64,000 nt of DNA from Primulina eburnea. Lineage: Eukaryota; Streptophyta; Magnoliopsida; Lamiales; Gesneriaceae. Under the pieces are notes generated by a model. That model searched no databases and was not told the DNA's origin. It saw only the letters and a program-made list of their open reading frames with translations. This document shows, one piece after another, positions 6,218 through 19,212 of the stretch. The stretch's first letter is position 1. Each line of letters begins with the position of its first letter. The stretch lies in contig NW_027330931.1 in NCBI RefSeq assembly GCF_022965805.1, forward strand, positions 36,001 to 100,000, read 5' to 3'. The translations under genes and the position numbers were made by a program.

Positions 6218-9200
6218 ATTTCCTAATCTGGAATATCCGGGGACTCCGAGGTTCGGAGTCCCAACAGAGGCTTCACGCTTTTGTTAAGGAGAAACAGATT
6301 AAGGTTCTGGCTGTTTTGGAGCCGATGATCGATTTAGATCAGAGATTCATGACCCGTCGTCTTGGTTTTTCTCGTGTCATTTCGAATCTTTCTGGTCACA
6401 TTTGGGTGTTTTTTTTCTGCTGATGTGCAGGCTCAGTGTGTTCTTGATCATGCTCAGTTCCTTCACATTAAGGTTTCTGCTCTTTTTTGCCCACATCTGT
6501 TTTTTGTTCTTTTGTTTATGCCAGATGTGATTATATTGAGCGTCGTGATCTCTGGTCTTCCCTGCTTCATGTCAAGCCTGTTCTGGGTCCTTGGCTGGTG
6601 GGCGGGGATTTCAATGTTGTTCGTGATGCGTCTGAGTGTTTGGGCACCCGTGGTGGTAGGTTGCTACCCATGGAGGAGTTCAACACTTTCATTATGGATT
6701 CTGGTTTGTTTGATGCTGGTTTTGAGGGGTCTTCGTTCACTTGGACGAATAAGACCATTTGGAAGCGGTTGGACAGGGTTATGGTCTCCGTTGATTGGGG
6801 TGATCATTTCAGCTCCATTCGAGTTGAACATCTTCCCCGTACTGTTTCTGACCACTGTCCGCTTTTGGTCACCGCTCCGATTTTTGCCCGTGGGCCGAGC
6901 TCGTTTCGATTCCAGCGTATGTGGCTTCGGCATCATGGTTTTTTGCAGACCGTTAGGCTCAATTGGTATTTGCCTTGTAGTCAGAGCGGTATGTCGCGAC
7001 TTTTTGTCAAGTTGAAGCATCTTAAGAATCACCTCAAGTGGTGGAATCAGGATGTTTTTGGTAACATCTTTGATAAAATCACCGAGGCTGAGAGTGCAGT
7101 TCGTTCTGCTGAGCTTGTTTGTGAGGCCGATCCTTCAGATTCGAATTGGACTGCCCTGTCCGATCGGAATGCGGATCTGGCTCGTGTCACCGCCATGGAG
7201 GCGGATTTTTGGAAACAAAAAGCTGCATGCAACTGGCTTGAGGATGGTGAGCGGAACACCAAACTCTTTCATAACATGGTTAAGAAGAAGCGTGTGGCTA
7301 ATAAGATTTTCCGCATATGGGAAGATGGGGTTTGCCTGACGTCTCCTGAGATGATTCAGCAGTCGGGTGCCTCGTTTTTTCAGCACTTACTCACTGGGGA
7401 TCCCTTTGTGCTTGATTGTCCCGATTTTTCGGGGTTTCCTTCGGTGATTTCTGATGAGGATAATTCTGGGATTACTACCACCCCCTCCCTTGAGGAGGTG
7501 CGTGCGACGGTTTTCTCCATTTCTCCTGATAGTGTGGCAGGCCCTGATGGCTTCTCTTCTGCGTTTTTCCAGCATTGCTGGGAGATCGTTCATCAGGATG
7601 TGTTGGATGCGGTTTTGGATTTTTTCCGAGGCTCTCCCCTGCCCCAGAGCTTTACTGCCACCACGATTACTTTGATCCCAAAAGTCGAGGGTGCTCGGGC
7701 TTGGTCGGATTTCCGTCCGATCAGCCTGTGTAATGTCACGAATAAAATCATTTCTAAGTTGTTGTACTCTCGGTTGCGGGCTGTGGCGGAGAGACTCATT
7801 TCTTTGAATCAGAGTGGTTTTGTTCCCGGACGGATGATTTCTGATAACATCCTCCTTGCTCAGGAGCTCACTCATAGTCTCACTCTCCCCAATCGTGGTG
7901 GTAATGTTATTTTGAAGTTGGATATGGCTAAGGCCTATGATCGGGTCCAATGGCCTTTCCTTTTTGATGCTTTGCGTCATTTTGGTTTCTCTGAGCAGGT
8001 TGTGGCTTTGGTCTCGGCCTGTATTTCTCATTGCCATTTCTCCGTTAATATCAATGGCTCTCTCTCGGGGTTTTTCGGCTCTACCAGGGGCCTCCGGCAG
8101 GGAGATCCATTGTCTCCCCTTCTCTTCATTTTAGGGGCGGAGTATCTTTCGCGTGGCCTTGACAGACTCTACTTGCGTTATCCTGCTATTAGGTACCGTT
8201 CTAGTTGTGATCTTTCGGTTTCCCACCTGGCCTATGCTGATGATATCATTATTTTTGCCAATGGTGGGTCTCGTGGGATGCAGCGTCTTTTAGACTTTCT
8301 GCATCACTACGAGAACTGTTCGGGACAGCTCGTGAATGCTGTCAAGAGTTCCCTGATTTTACCTCCGCGATGCTCTGAGCGTCTTCGTTCTAGACTTTTG
8401 CGTATCACTGGCTTTGCGGAGGGTCATCTGCCGATTAAGTACCTCGGAGTTCCCTTATTTCGAGGCAATAGGTCGTGTTCTCTTTTTGAGCCCCTCTTAC
8501 AGTCTGTTAGGAGGCGGCTGGAGGGTTGGGAGATTCGTACTCTTTCTCTGGGGAGCCGCATGACTCTCATTCGTAGCGTGCTCCTCTCGATGCCCATATA
8601 CTTGTTTCAGGTTGTTCAGCCTCTGTTGGCTGTCATGGAAAAACTTGAGAGAGCCTTTAATGCCTTTCTTTGGGGATCTAGGCCCTTGGAGAAGAAATGG
8701 CATTGGGCTCGCTGGTCTCGGGCTTGCCTCCCTGTGGAAGAGGGGGGTCTTGGCTTCCGCAGATTGAAAGATCTTGTGGATAGCTTCTCTATAAAATTGT
8801 GGTTTCGGTTCAGGCAGGGATCCTCCCTCTGGGCCAAATTTTTGATGAGGAAATATTGTCTCTTGGCACACCCAGCTTGTGTTTCTTCTCGTGGTCTTAT
8901 CTCTCCCACTTGGCGGCGTTTGCTCCAGATCAGGCCTCGTGCGGAGAGTGGTATTCGCTGGCGTGTCGGCCATGGAGAGGCTTCTTTTTGGGATGATTGT
9001 TGGTTCGGTGATGTCCCCTTGTCCAGGCAGACTGAGGTCTGTGGGGATCGTGGGGCCCGGGTTTCCTATTTTCTTTCGGAGGGAACCTGGGATTTTGACC
9101 TTCTTTGTTCAGTTGTGGCTCCTTCTATTGCGGAGCAGATTATGTTGGTCCCGATTCTTTCGGGAGAGGTGGATTCGGCTCGTTGGATCTATAGCTCCGA

Positions 9201-10310
9201 TGGTGCTTTTCAGTCAAGTCCGCTTGGGAGTTGATCCGTTTGCGCGCCCCGATCTCTGATATTAATCGGCCATGTTGGGGTAGTTGGTTGAGGCCTACGA
9301 TGTCATTTTTTCTTTGGAGATTTTGGCATCAGTGGCTCCCAGTTGATGATGTGCTTCAGCGCCGTGGCTTTGCGTTAGCGTCTCGCTGTCAGTGTTGTGA
9401 TATGTCTGAGACATTCACACATGTGTTTATTCGCAGCCCGGTGGCCCGCCATGTTTGGCATTTTTTTGGTGCTGTCTTTGGGGTTCGTATCCCTGACACT
9501 GAGGATTTCAGGTTATTCCTTAGTGCGTGGAAGAGAGATCTGGTCTGGGCTCCAGGGGGCCATGTGAGGGAGTTTCTCCCTTTCATTATTTTGTGATTTC
9601 TCTGGACTGCTCGGAATGATGCGAAGCACCGCCAGCTCTCCATTTCTGGAGAGACGGTGAAGTTCCAGATCTTGTCTTACCTGCGCCTCGCCTATTCTGC
9701 GCGTACTGTCAAACCCAAGCATTGGGTGGGTTTTTTCCAGGTGGCGCGATCGCTGGGGATTTCAGTTTGCTTATACAGATATCATCGGACGGCGATTGTT
9801 CGTTGGCTTCGGCCGCCGTCTGGTTGTTTTAAGCTGAATGTGGATGGGAGTTCGAGAGGGAATCCTGGGGATTCCTCGGTTGGTGGCGTCGTTCGTGATC
9901 ATTATGGGCGGGTCTTGCTTTCGTTCAGTGAGTTCATTGGAGCTGGGTCTACTATCCGGGCGGAACTCTGGGCGGTCTGGAGGGGTCTTATCCTTTGTTC
10001 TGATATTTCTCTTTTCCCTCTTTGGATCGAGGTTGATTCACAGATATCTATTCAGATCCTCCGTTCTCGTCAGTGTCGTTGGGGGTTAGATCACATTGTG
10101 TCGAGGATTTTGGTTCTCTTGAGGGGGCGTATGGTTCATATCTCGCATATATACCGGGAGGGTAATTCGGTGTCGGATGCTTTGGCGGCCAGGGCCCATG
10201 ACCTTAGGCAGTTTACCTTAGAGTTAGGTCCTTCCTTACCCAGCCACATCTCCATCCTTGCCCGTTCTGATCGTTCAGGGCTCCCTTACCTCAGATCCAG
10301 ATATTCTTAG
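6214..10310 (+). pseudogene. ORF2 of E2 (endonuclease-RT-RNase H), disabled
   Basis: Nearly full length but broken in four places. There is a +1 change in a T-run near 6413 and a compensating -1 near 6482, so about 23 residues of the endonuclease are out of frame. A -1 change lies near 9211, and TGG has become TGA at 9594-9596. Between these the protein is well preserved: endonuclease motifs GGDFNVV, SFTWTN, RLDRV and SDHCPL; RT motifs FRPISLCN, GLRQGDPLSPLLF and YADD; zf-RVT WLRPTMSFFLWRFWHQWLP; and RNase H motifs LNVDGSSRGN, RAELWAVWRGL and EGNSVSDALA. The -1 at 9211 separates endonuclease and RT from zf-RVT and RNase H. Lesions were placed by comparison with E7, E9 and E10. Confidence 0.92.
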
Positions 10311-11287
10311 CCATTTGCAGCCCCTTCTTCCTTTTGGCTCTCTTTCTGTATCTATATATATGTATTTATTTTTCTTGCAGGTCTTCTGTCCTTGGCGGTT
10401 GTTCTTTATCTCACTTTTGAGCAGTGCAAGTTGGCCCAGACACTTGCACTTTCCGTGTTTTGTTCCTTCGGATTTGGATGGGTCCCAGTACTGTCTCCGT
10501 TGGTGCATTTCTTTGGATTATTTCTGTTTTCCGGCTGGCGCTCACTGCAGGCTTCTCCTTGCCCGCCGCTCTCTTACTTTTATGTTCTCTGGTCGACATT
10601 TATGGTGGTTCTGGATGTTCTATTTCAGTGGTTTCTCTGGCCCGGAGCCTCATTCATGTCGGGATTTACATAGTTTCTACTATCGTTCCATGCATTGGTG
10701 GCTCTGGATGATCTGTTTTGGTTGCTTCTTATGTCAGAGCTACAGTCATGTTTGGATTTCTGATTTTATGTGCTCCGTCAGCTTTCTCCCTCTCCTTAGG
10801 TCTTCGAGCTTTACTGACTTGAGCTGGATTATGGTCCTCCTTTTGTGTTTCGACCGTTTTTGCACAGTGACTTTCCAGCTGCTTACTATTTTGACTGCCA
10901 GATCGGGTACAGCAGATCGATCTCGGTGTAGGTTATATTCTTCAGTTTGGTATTACACTGGCAGATGGCTCAGAGATGGGTACCATCGGTGGTCTTTTGC
11001 ACCTATTTCTGAGCCGGTTCTCTACTGCTTAGATAGATTTTGTTTTACTTCCATGTATTTAGCGTTGCTTCTTGATCTTTATATGTATTATGTGCTTTAC
11101 CTAGGGATTAGCTCTTGGCTTACTTATTTGCCACCCTAGATTTTTGTTTTTGTGTGTTGTGTAGTAGCTTTTCGAGAGGTCTTGGTATAGTCCCCCTCTC
11201 GATAGGTTTTATGTTGTATCACTGTTTTGATGATATATACAGGTAGGGGTCTGCCTAACCCCCCCGCTTCCGGCGGTGTTTTTTTTT
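10311..11287 (+). other. 3' UTR of E2 with conserved inverted repeats
   Basis: No supported gene. A short TA run and pyrimidine tract end in AG at 10379-10380. Hairpin A arms are 10533-10539 and 10561-10567, with one mismatch. Inverted CTAGGG/CCCTAG lies at 11101-11106 and 11134-11139. Hairpin B is CGAGAGG/CCTCTCG at 11173-11179 and 11195-11201; three of its pairs differ from the GAGGAGG/CCTCCTC of E0 by changes on both arms. The end is TATATACAGG plus GC-rich terminal hairpins. A long hydrophobic frame (10258-11139) is open, but its sequence is not well kept in other subfamilies. Confidence 0.8.
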
Positions 11288-11310
11288 AAAAAAAAAAAAA
11301 AAAAAAAAAA

Positions 11311-11352
11311 CCCTAAACCCTAAACCCTAAACCCTAAACCAAAACCAGACCC
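11311..11352 (+). repeat. Telomeric spacer
   Basis: Four perfect CCCTAAA units, then AACCAAAACCAGACCC leading into E3. Confidence 0.92.
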
Positions 11353-11445
11353 ATTTGCCCCCATAAAATTTTCTCTGAAAAAACACACACTAAAAGGTGC
11401 GAAAAAACACACTAAATTCGTCACTATTCATGCCTATTTGCCGCC

Positions 11446-13805
11446 ATGCTTCCGCCGCCGGATCCCGGCCGGCCACCACCCACATCTGAACCGCCTCAAC
11501 CTGCCGACCAACATACTCAAATATCACAGCCATCGGAGTCCGGCAACACCACCAATTTCCGGCTTGAAAACTCGCCTATTCCGTCCAAAATCGCGTCGTC
11601 GCCGTCCGCTGTTCCTGCCGGCGCCGCACATACACCATCTGACTCGCCTCGAGCAGACGGTTCCAATGGTACCAGCCCCACTCTCAACAAGTCAGTATAT
11701 TCACCGGAATCGGCGTGCAAAGTTCCGCCGCTACTGTTTACGAAATCGCCGGTGCTTCATTCTTCGATTCCGGCTGATTCTTCTATTGTCTGTCAAACCC
11801 AAGACCTGATCTGTGCTCCTCACTTCATGGCGGTCATAACGCCTCAATCAATTGAACAATCCCCGTTCGCCGGCGCCGGGAATTTCAGATCTGAGAATTT
11901 CCAGGCGGGTTCATCTCTTCCGTCATCTTCTCAGGTCGATTTCTCCACCGTGTCAAATCCGTTTCTCAATTACTCTTCAGGGTCCCTTCGTCCTAGCTTG
12001 GGTCGTGTTTTGCCCCCTTCAATTTCGGGTTTCCGGCCACCGATCGGAAACCCCTCTTTTCTAGGGCAATCTCGAAGTTCATCGTCTTCTTTGGTTAAAT
12101 CGAACCCTCCAATGCCCGGTTCTGATCGAATTGGTACCGGTTCTGGACTCCTCTCACCGTCGCCGATCCAAGGTGGTGCTCCGGCAGGTAACTCGCTAGT
12201 CAACTCGGTCGAGTCAAACCGCCGGGTGGAACGAGTTGACTCGACAGTCAACCCTTGTGCTGAACCGGTCAAAACAGGTACGCGTGTTCCTACTCCTCTT
12301 ACTGTGTCATTTCGCGATATCCTGACTCCACCGTCCCCTCGGACGGCCAAGAAAAGCTTTGATGAGTTGTACAATTCAATGGATGACATTCCTGTGCCGA
12401 CTCTTCGGAATGGAAAACCGGGAATCCTTTTCCCGGATGAGGTTATTTCTTCTCTGGCAGAACCTTTCAAATTTGCTCTGGTTGGCAAAATTTCAGGTAA
12501 TCGATCTCTAGTTCCAAATTCTGGTATTTCTGCGGCTTTTGCTAAATTGGGACTAGTTAGATCTTTTGACTTAAAGTTTATGCCTCGGGGTTTTCTTGTT
12601 CTCACACTTGCTTGTGAAGAGGACTATGCGTTCTTTTGGACTAAGGGGGTTATGCAGGTGGGCCCTCTGTCGATCCGCTTCTCTAAGTGGACGCCAGAGT
12701 TTAATCTTCAGGAGGAGTCACCCATTGCTCCTGTTTGGATCCGCTTCCCGGGTCTTCCCCTTCATTTGTTTTCTAAGCAAAGTCTATTTGCTTTGGCCAA
12801 AATTGTGGGGAAACCGGTGAAGATGGATGACCATACTGCTGACTCTACTCGGGGTGCTTTTGCCCGAGTCTGTGTTGAAATTAATGTGTTGGAAACACCA
12901 GTCAAAGAAATTTGGGTGGGTTGGGGTGATCATGCTCAAGAAATTGAAGTCATTTATGAGCGAATCCCCGGATACTGCACGGATTGCAAAATGCTGGGTC
13001 ATTCGACCAGTGTTTGTTATTCCCATGGCAAGAACCCAAAACCCGTTCGTCCCAAGCCTGCTGACCGTGCTCCTCGTCAGTCTCCCACTTCTACAGAGCC
13101 TGCCCCACCAGGGGGTGTTGCTCCTGGTTTTAATTTGGGGGCCCAGCCTCAGCTTCAGAAAACTGGCACGGGTCCCCGACGTAGAGGGAGAAAGAGGCCA
13201 GTTCGGCAGGTTCTTCCAAGAAAGAATCCTCTTGAGTTGAATCCTTTTGAGGTGCTCTCGCATGGGCAGGATGAGGAGATTGATCCTGTTGGATTAGATT
13301 GTGTTGATTTGGACTCTCCATGTGGTAATCTGGAGGATGCCGGTGTTGGGTCTTCTGGAAAGGAACAATTGGAGTCTGTTCTTGTTGAGGGTGTGACCCT
13401 CAGTGATGAGGTTATTGATGGAGGGGTCCAGGTTGGTGATTGCGTGGATGGTATTGGGGTACCGTCTACTTCTGAGTTGCCTGTGTTTGGTTCTCTGGGG
13501 CCTTGCACTTTGAATCACAGTAGTCATTCCATCCCCTCTGTTCCTTTGTCTCCTGATGATGCTTCCTCTGCGGTTGAGGAATTGGTTGCTAGGCAGGGAC
13601 CTTCTGTCAGTGAGTTGGTCTTCCGGCTGGAATCTGCTGGAGATTCTGATCACGATTTGATCGGCATTCCGAGTCGGGTGATGGTTGTAGGTCTGAAAGT
13701 CATATTCTGGATGCTGATATGGGAGATGTTAAGAAAAGGAAGGAGAATGCTTTTCATAGGTCGCGTAAAAAGCGACAGGGCGGTTCTGGTGCCCATTCTC
13801 CATGA
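11446..13805 (+). pseudogene. ORF1 (gag-like) of E3 with a late frameshift
   Basis: Starts at the ATG at 11446. DUF4283-like and zinc-knuckle parts are intact (FALVGKISGN; CTDCKMLGHSTSVC, from about 12979). One base is missing near 13655 (CACGATTTG against CATGAATTTG in E5). The last 50 or so residues are therefore replaced, and the frame runs past the ancestral stop (13803-13805) to 13875. The lost segment is the Lys/Arg-rich C-terminus, and the usual stop-start overlap with ORF2 is lost too. The RNA-binding core could still be made. Confidence 0.9.
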
Positions 13806-16800
13806 ATTTTCTCATATGGAATGTCAGGGGGCTCCGGAGCTCGGAGTCTCAACAAAGGCTTCATGCCCATGTTAAAGAAAAGAGAGTCAAGATCTTGGCT
13901 ATTTTGGAACCCATGATTGATCTGGATGTTCGGTTTATGACTCGTCGTTTTGGTTTTTCTCGAGTTATATCGAACTCCTCGGGTCATATCTGGGTTTTCT
14001 TTGCTGAGGATGTGATGGTTGAGTGTCTCCTTGATCACACTCAATTCCTTCACTTCCGGGTTTCTGCTAGTTTTTTGCCGACCACTGTTTTTTGCTCCTT
14101 TGTTTATGCTAAGTGTGACTACATTGAGCGCAGACAGCTCTGGACTTCTTTGCTTCAGGTTAAGCCTGATCAGGGTCCTTGGCTTGTTGGTGGCGACTTT
14201 AATGTAGTTAGAAATTCGTCTGAGTGTTTGGGTTCTTCTGGTGGGCGGTTACTTCCCATGGAAGAATTTAATCATTTTATTTTGGATTCTGGGTTAGTGG
14301 ATGCTGGTTTTGAGGGGTCTTCGTTCACGTGGACGAACAAGACCATTTGGAAGCGTCTTGATCGGGTTTTTGTGTCTGTTGATTGGGGTGACCATTTTCA
14401 TTCTATTCGTGTGGAGCACCTCATTCGTACAGTCTCTGATCATTGTCCTCTTTTTGTGTCAGTCCCGGTTTTTGCTAGTGGGCCGAATTCTTTTCGCTTT
14501 CAGAGCATGTGGCTCAGGCACCATGGTTTTTTGCAGACGGTGCGGCTTAATTGGAATTTGCCGTGTCATTTGAACGGCATGCACCGTCTTTTTGTGAAAT
14601 TGAAGCGCCTGAAGAGCCATCTGAAGTGGTGGAACAAGGGTGTTTTTGGTGATCTTTTTGCCAAACTTGCGGAGGCGGAGCAGGCTGTCCGGGTTGCTGA
14701 GGCAGTTTGCTAGGCTGATCCTTCGGATTTGCATTGGACTACTTTGTCCAATTGCAATGCCGATCTTGCTCGAGTTACCGCCATGGAGGCGGATTTTTGG
14801 CGGCAAAAAGCCGCTTGTAGGTGGTTAGAGGATGGTGAGAGGAACACCAAACTCTTCCACAATATGGTCAAGAAAAAACGGGTGGCTAATAAAATTTTCC
14901 GTATTTGGGATAATGGCTCTTGCCTTACTTCCCCTGATCTTATTCAGCAGTCTGGGGCCGCCTTTTTTCAAAACCTGCTTACTGGGGATCCTTTTGTGCT
15001 TTCTTGCCCAGATTTTTCTGACTTCCCCTTGGTGATCGCAGATTTGGAGAACGCCAATATTGCTGCCCCCCCTTCTTTGGAGGAGGTGCGGGCGACTGTT
15101 TTCTCCATACATCGTGATAGTGTGGCGGGGCCTGATGGTTTCTCTTCGGCCTTCTTTCAGCATTGTTGGGAGATTGTCCATCAGGATGTTTTGGATGCGG
15201 TTCTTGATTTCTTTCGGGGTAGTCCCATGCCACAGGGGTTCACTGCCACCACGATCACATTGATTCCCAAAGTCATGGGTGCTCAGGCTTGGTCGGTACT
15301 TTCGTCCTATCAGCTTGTGTAATGTGACCAATAAGATAATTTCAAAACTTTTGTATTCTCGATTGAAGGTGGTGGCGGAGAGGCTTGTTTCGTGGAATCA
15401 GAGTGGCTTTGTTCCAGGGAGGGTGATTTCGGATAATATCCTCCTTGCTCAAGAGCTTACTCATAGTCTTTCTCTCCCCACCCGTGGTGGCAATGTCATT
15501 TTGAAATTGGACATGGCCAAAGCCTATGATAGGGTCCAATGGTCTTTTCTGTTGGATGTTTTGAGGCATTATGGCTTTTCAGAGCAGGTTGTGTCGATGA
15601 TATCTGCCTGCATTTCTCATTGCCAATTCTCAGTTAATATCAATGGTTCACTCACCGGATTCTTTGGATCCACTAGGGGTCTCCGGCAGGGCGACCCTTT
15701 GTCCCCACTTCTTTTCATTCTAGGGGCTGAGTACCTTTCGCGTGGTCTTGATCGTCTTTATCGTCAGTATCCTGCGATTAGGTACCGATCTGGTTGTGAT
15801 CTCCCTCTTTCCCACCTGGCCTATGCTGATGATATCATTATTTTTGCCACTGGTGGGACTCGTGAGATGAACAGTCTCATGGATTTTTTGCATCACTATG
15901 AAAACTGCTCGGGGCAGTTGGTGAATGCATTTAAGAGCGTCATTATTTTGCCTCCGAGGTGTTCTGGTCGTACTCGTTCCCGTCTCCTTCGCATCACTGG
16001 GTTTGGGGAGGGTCATTTTCCTATCAAATACCTCGGAGTTCTTTGTTTCGTGGGAATAGAGTTTGCTCTCTTTTTGATCCCCTTGTGCAGATGGTGAGTA
16101 AGAAGTTGGAGGGTTGGGAGCTTAAAACTCTTTCCCCGGGGAGTCGTATGACGCTCCTTAGGAGTGTTCTCCTTTCGGTTCCCCTTTACATGTTCCAGGT
16201 AGTCCAGCCACCTCTGGCAGTTATGGAGAGGCTCGAGAATGTTTTCAATGGTTTCTTGTGGGGGTCCAGACCCTTGGATAAGAAATGGCATTGGGCGAGA
16301 TGGTCTCGTGCATGTCTTCCTGTCTCTGAAGGGGGTCTTGGATTTCGCAGGCTCAAAGATATTGTGGAAAGCTTCTCCATTAAATTATGGTTTCGTTTTC
16401 GTCAAGGTTCATCCCTATGGGCCAAATTCATGATGAGAAAATACTGCCAGTTGGTGCATCCAGCTTGTGTTTCATCTGCTGGGTTCATTTCTCCCACTTG
16501 GCGTCGTTTGCTTAAGATTAGGCCTCGTGCTGAATCTGGCATTCGCTGGAGAGTTGGGATGGGAGATGTTAATTTTTGGGATGATACCTGGTGTGGGGAT
16601 GTTCCATTATCTAGTCAGTTACCGGTTCGGGGGGATCGGGGTGTCCGTGTTTCTCACTTTATTTCAGATGGGGTTTGGGATTTTGATTTTCTATGTTCAG
16701 TTGTTCCTCCCTCTGTTGCTGAGACTATTGCTCTGGTTCCTATTGCATTGGGTGAGCCCGATTTGGCCATTTGGGTGCATAGTTCTGACGGTGTTTTTTC

Positions 16801-17899
16801 GCTGAAATCCGCTTGGGAGCTTGTCCGCCTGAGAGACCAAGTTTCTGATATATTCACTCCTTGCTGGGGCAGTTGGCTGAGGCCTACTATGTCTTTCTTC
16901 CTATGGAGGTTTTGGCATCAATGGCTTCCAGTTGACGATGTTCTCCAGCGTCGTGGTTTCGAGTTGGCGTCTAAATGTCAGTGTTGTGAGATGCCTGAGA
17001 CATTCACGCACATTTTCATTGACAGCCCTATTGCCAGATCTGTATGGCATTTTTTTGGGGCTGTTTTTCGTGTCCGTATTCCCCTTACTAGTGATTTCAG
17101 ACTCTTTCTCAGTGCTTGGAAGAGGCATCCGGGGTGGACACCTAGAGGCCACGTGAAGGAGTTTTTGCCTTTCATTGTTTTATGGTTTCTCTGGACAGCT
17201 AGGAATGATGCGAAACACCGTCATTTGCACATTTCTGGGGAGACTGTTAAGTCTCAGGTTTTGTCCTATTTACGTCTCGCTCACGCTGCGTCTACTGTTA
17301 AGCCCATGCACTGGCGTGGTGTTTTGCATGCTGCGAGGTCGCTGGGGTTTTGTGTTGATTTGCGCAGGGTTCATAAAATGGCGATTGTCCGTTGGTTGAG
17401 ACCGCCGGTTGGGTGCTTCAAACTGAATGTGGATGGGAGTTCGAGAGGTAGTCGTGGAGCTTCTACTGTTGGTGGTGTTGTTCGTGACTCCTCTGGTCAG
17501 GTGCTGGTTTCTTTCAGTGAGTTCATTGGAGTTGGGACCAATATCCGGGCAGAACTTTGGGCTATTTGGAGGGGTCTTCTCATTTCTTCTGATCTTAATT
17601 TCTTCCCTCTTTGGATTGAGACTGACTCTCGTATATCTCTTCTTATACTTCGCTCCCGCCGGTGTACTTGGGGTCTTGAGCATATTGTTACACGGATTCT
17701 TTTGCTGATGAGGGGGCGTTCAGTTCATCTATCGCATATTTACCGGGAAGGGAATTCAGTGGCGAATGCCTTGGCGGCGAGGGCTCATTTACTCAGGAAT
17801 TATACCTTAGAGTTAGGTCCTTCACTACCTAGAAATATCTCCATCCTTGCCCGTTCGGATCGTTCCGGGCTCCCTTACCTCAGATATAGATACTCTTAG
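13802..17899 (+). pseudogene. ORF2 of E3 (endonuclease-RT-RNase H), disabled
   Basis: Full length, with three lesions relative to E5: GAG to TAG at 14711-14713, just after the endonuclease domain; a 1-base insertion near 15297 in the RT (after AQAWS); and a 1-base deletion near 16041 that restores the frame. All catalytic motifs are otherwise visible: WNVRG, ILEPM, GGDFNVV, SDHCPL, GLRQGDPLSPLLF, YADD, a zf-RVT Cys/His cluster and RNase H NVDGSS. The 14711 stop alone would leave only an endonuclease. Confidence 0.92.
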
Positions 17900-17957
17900 C
17901 CATTTGTGCCCTTTCCTCTTTTTGGATCTCTTTCTATATCACATCTGTTTGGAGGTT

Positions 17958-17999
<42 letters not shown>

Positions 18000-18979
18000 T
18001 ATCTATGTATTTTATTGCAGGTTTATTGCTCTGGGAGTTTGTTTGTCATTCTCATTTGCTCTGTGCTAGTGGGCCCAGACACTGGCACATGATGTGTTTG
18101 TCCGGGGTTCTCCTTGCCCGCTGCTTCAGTTCTTGCATAGGTATTTGCTGGAGGTTGTGGTGGTTCAGGGGTTCTTTCTGGATGACCCTCTGCATTGTTG
18201 CAACTTTAGTCAGACTTATACTTCATGGGATTTATCACTTTATTCGCTTGCTTTGGATGGTGGATCTTTTTTGTTCTGGCTGGATTGCGATCTACTTTTT
18301 GTTCTTTGATCGCCATTGTACAGTGACTTCCAGGCCAGGTCTTCTTTTGACTGGTGGGCTTCATCTCGTTATCAGATTCGATTTACCAGGGTGAGAGCTT
18401 CCGGGATCCTCTGGTTTTTATGCCATGTTCGTCAGAATCCTACTTTATGGGATCGAGCTCTCCGTTCTTTTGATTCAAATGCTGGATATCTTGTATTCTG
18501 GCGGGGTTGCGATCTATATCTTGCTCAGTGATCTCCATTGTATAGTGACTTCCTGGCCAGAATTTCTTTTGACTAGTGGGTTTGGTACAGTTGCCAGCTA
18601 CCAGATTATATTTACATTGCCAGATTGGATTCTACAGGATGATAGCTCCGGGATGAACGTGTTTGCATGGACTCTGCGATCATCTCGCCGTTATCATTTT
18701 GTCATCTTTCGCATGTGGTTCATAGAGCTTCTCGTGTTTTATTAGTTGTTGTCGCTTATTTGGTAGTCTTCTAGGGTTCGTTTTGCTTTTGTAATTCCTT
18801 CCCTAGGTTGCTTTGTTTTTATGTTTCTACTGCTTTAGCCTTTTTGAGGAGGTTTTGGTTTTCTCCACCTTCTCTTTTAGGTTTTTTATTCTGTATTCTG
18901 TATTTTGTTACTGTTGATTTTGTGGATATGTACAGGTAGGGGTCTGCCTAACCCCCCCGCATCCGGCGGTGTTTTCCGG
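17900..18979 (+). other. 3' UTR of E3 with (TA)n and inverted repeats
   Basis: Two TA runs (17958-17980 and 17982-18002) precede TTTATTGCAG (AG at 18019-18020). Hairpin A has lost its left arm by deletion; only the right arm GCCCGCT near 18116 remains. An inverted CTAGGG/CCCTAG pair is present (about 18771-18810). Hairpin B arms are 18846-18852 and 18868-18874. Terminal hairpins precede the poly(A). No supported gene. Confidence 0.78.
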
Positions 18980-18998
18980 AAAAAAAAAAAAAAAAAAA

Positions 18999-19119
18999 CC
19001 CTAAACCCTAAACCCCAAACCCCAAACCCCCAACCCCGAAACCCGAAACCCCAAACCCCACACCCCAAACCCCACACCCTAGACCCTAGACCCTAGATCC
19101 TAAACCCTAAACCAAACCC
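18999..19119 (+). repeat. Degenerate telomeric spacer with CCCTAGA, CCCCACA and CCCGAAA variants
   Basis: About 120 bp. It starts with two CCCTAAA units, turns into CCCCAAA/CCCGAAA/CCCCACA-type units, then a block of CCCTAGA, then CCCTAAA again before E4. The variants are arranged in blocks, as in the inner part of plant telomeres. Confidence 0.9.
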
Positions 19120-19212
19120 ATTTGACCCCAAAAAATTTTCTCTGAAAAAAACACACAGTGAAAGTGCGTAAAAACACACTAAATAGTTACTATTCACGCC
19201 ATAACCACCGCC

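Larger units (their letters stand above)
3654..11310 (+). mobile_element. E2: full-length L1-type LINE, ORF1 intact, ORF2 broken
   Basis: A 7.66-kb element with 95-nt 5' UTR, ORF1 (3749-6217), ORF2 (6214-10310), 3' UTR and 23-nt poly(A) (11288-11310). The 5' end ATTTGCCCCCAAAAAA is shared with the other complete copies. ORF2 is closest to E7, E9 and E10, while the 3' UTR is of the E2/E7/E4 type. Both ends abut telomere repeat. Confidence 0.93.
11353..18998 (+). mobile_element. E3: full-length L1-type LINE, both ORFs damaged
   Basis: A 7.65-kb copy with 93-nt 5' UTR, ORF1 from 11446, ORF2 13802-17899, 3' UTR and 19-nt poly(A) (18980-18998). Very close to E5 over ORF2, and to E11 over ORF1. 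Confidence 0.93.

Noticed and set aside
7387..8037. Long antisense frames across ORF2 (for example 7387-8037, 31131-31715, 51014-51598 on the - strand)
   Set aside because: They recur at the same place in every copy because they mirror the constrained RT codons. No start context, no domain, and composition like a shadow frame.
18886..19096. Small frames through telomeric spacers giving Pro-Lys-Pro-Gln or Gly-Phe-Gly repeats
   Set aside because: They are translations of CCCTAAA-type repeat, not genes.
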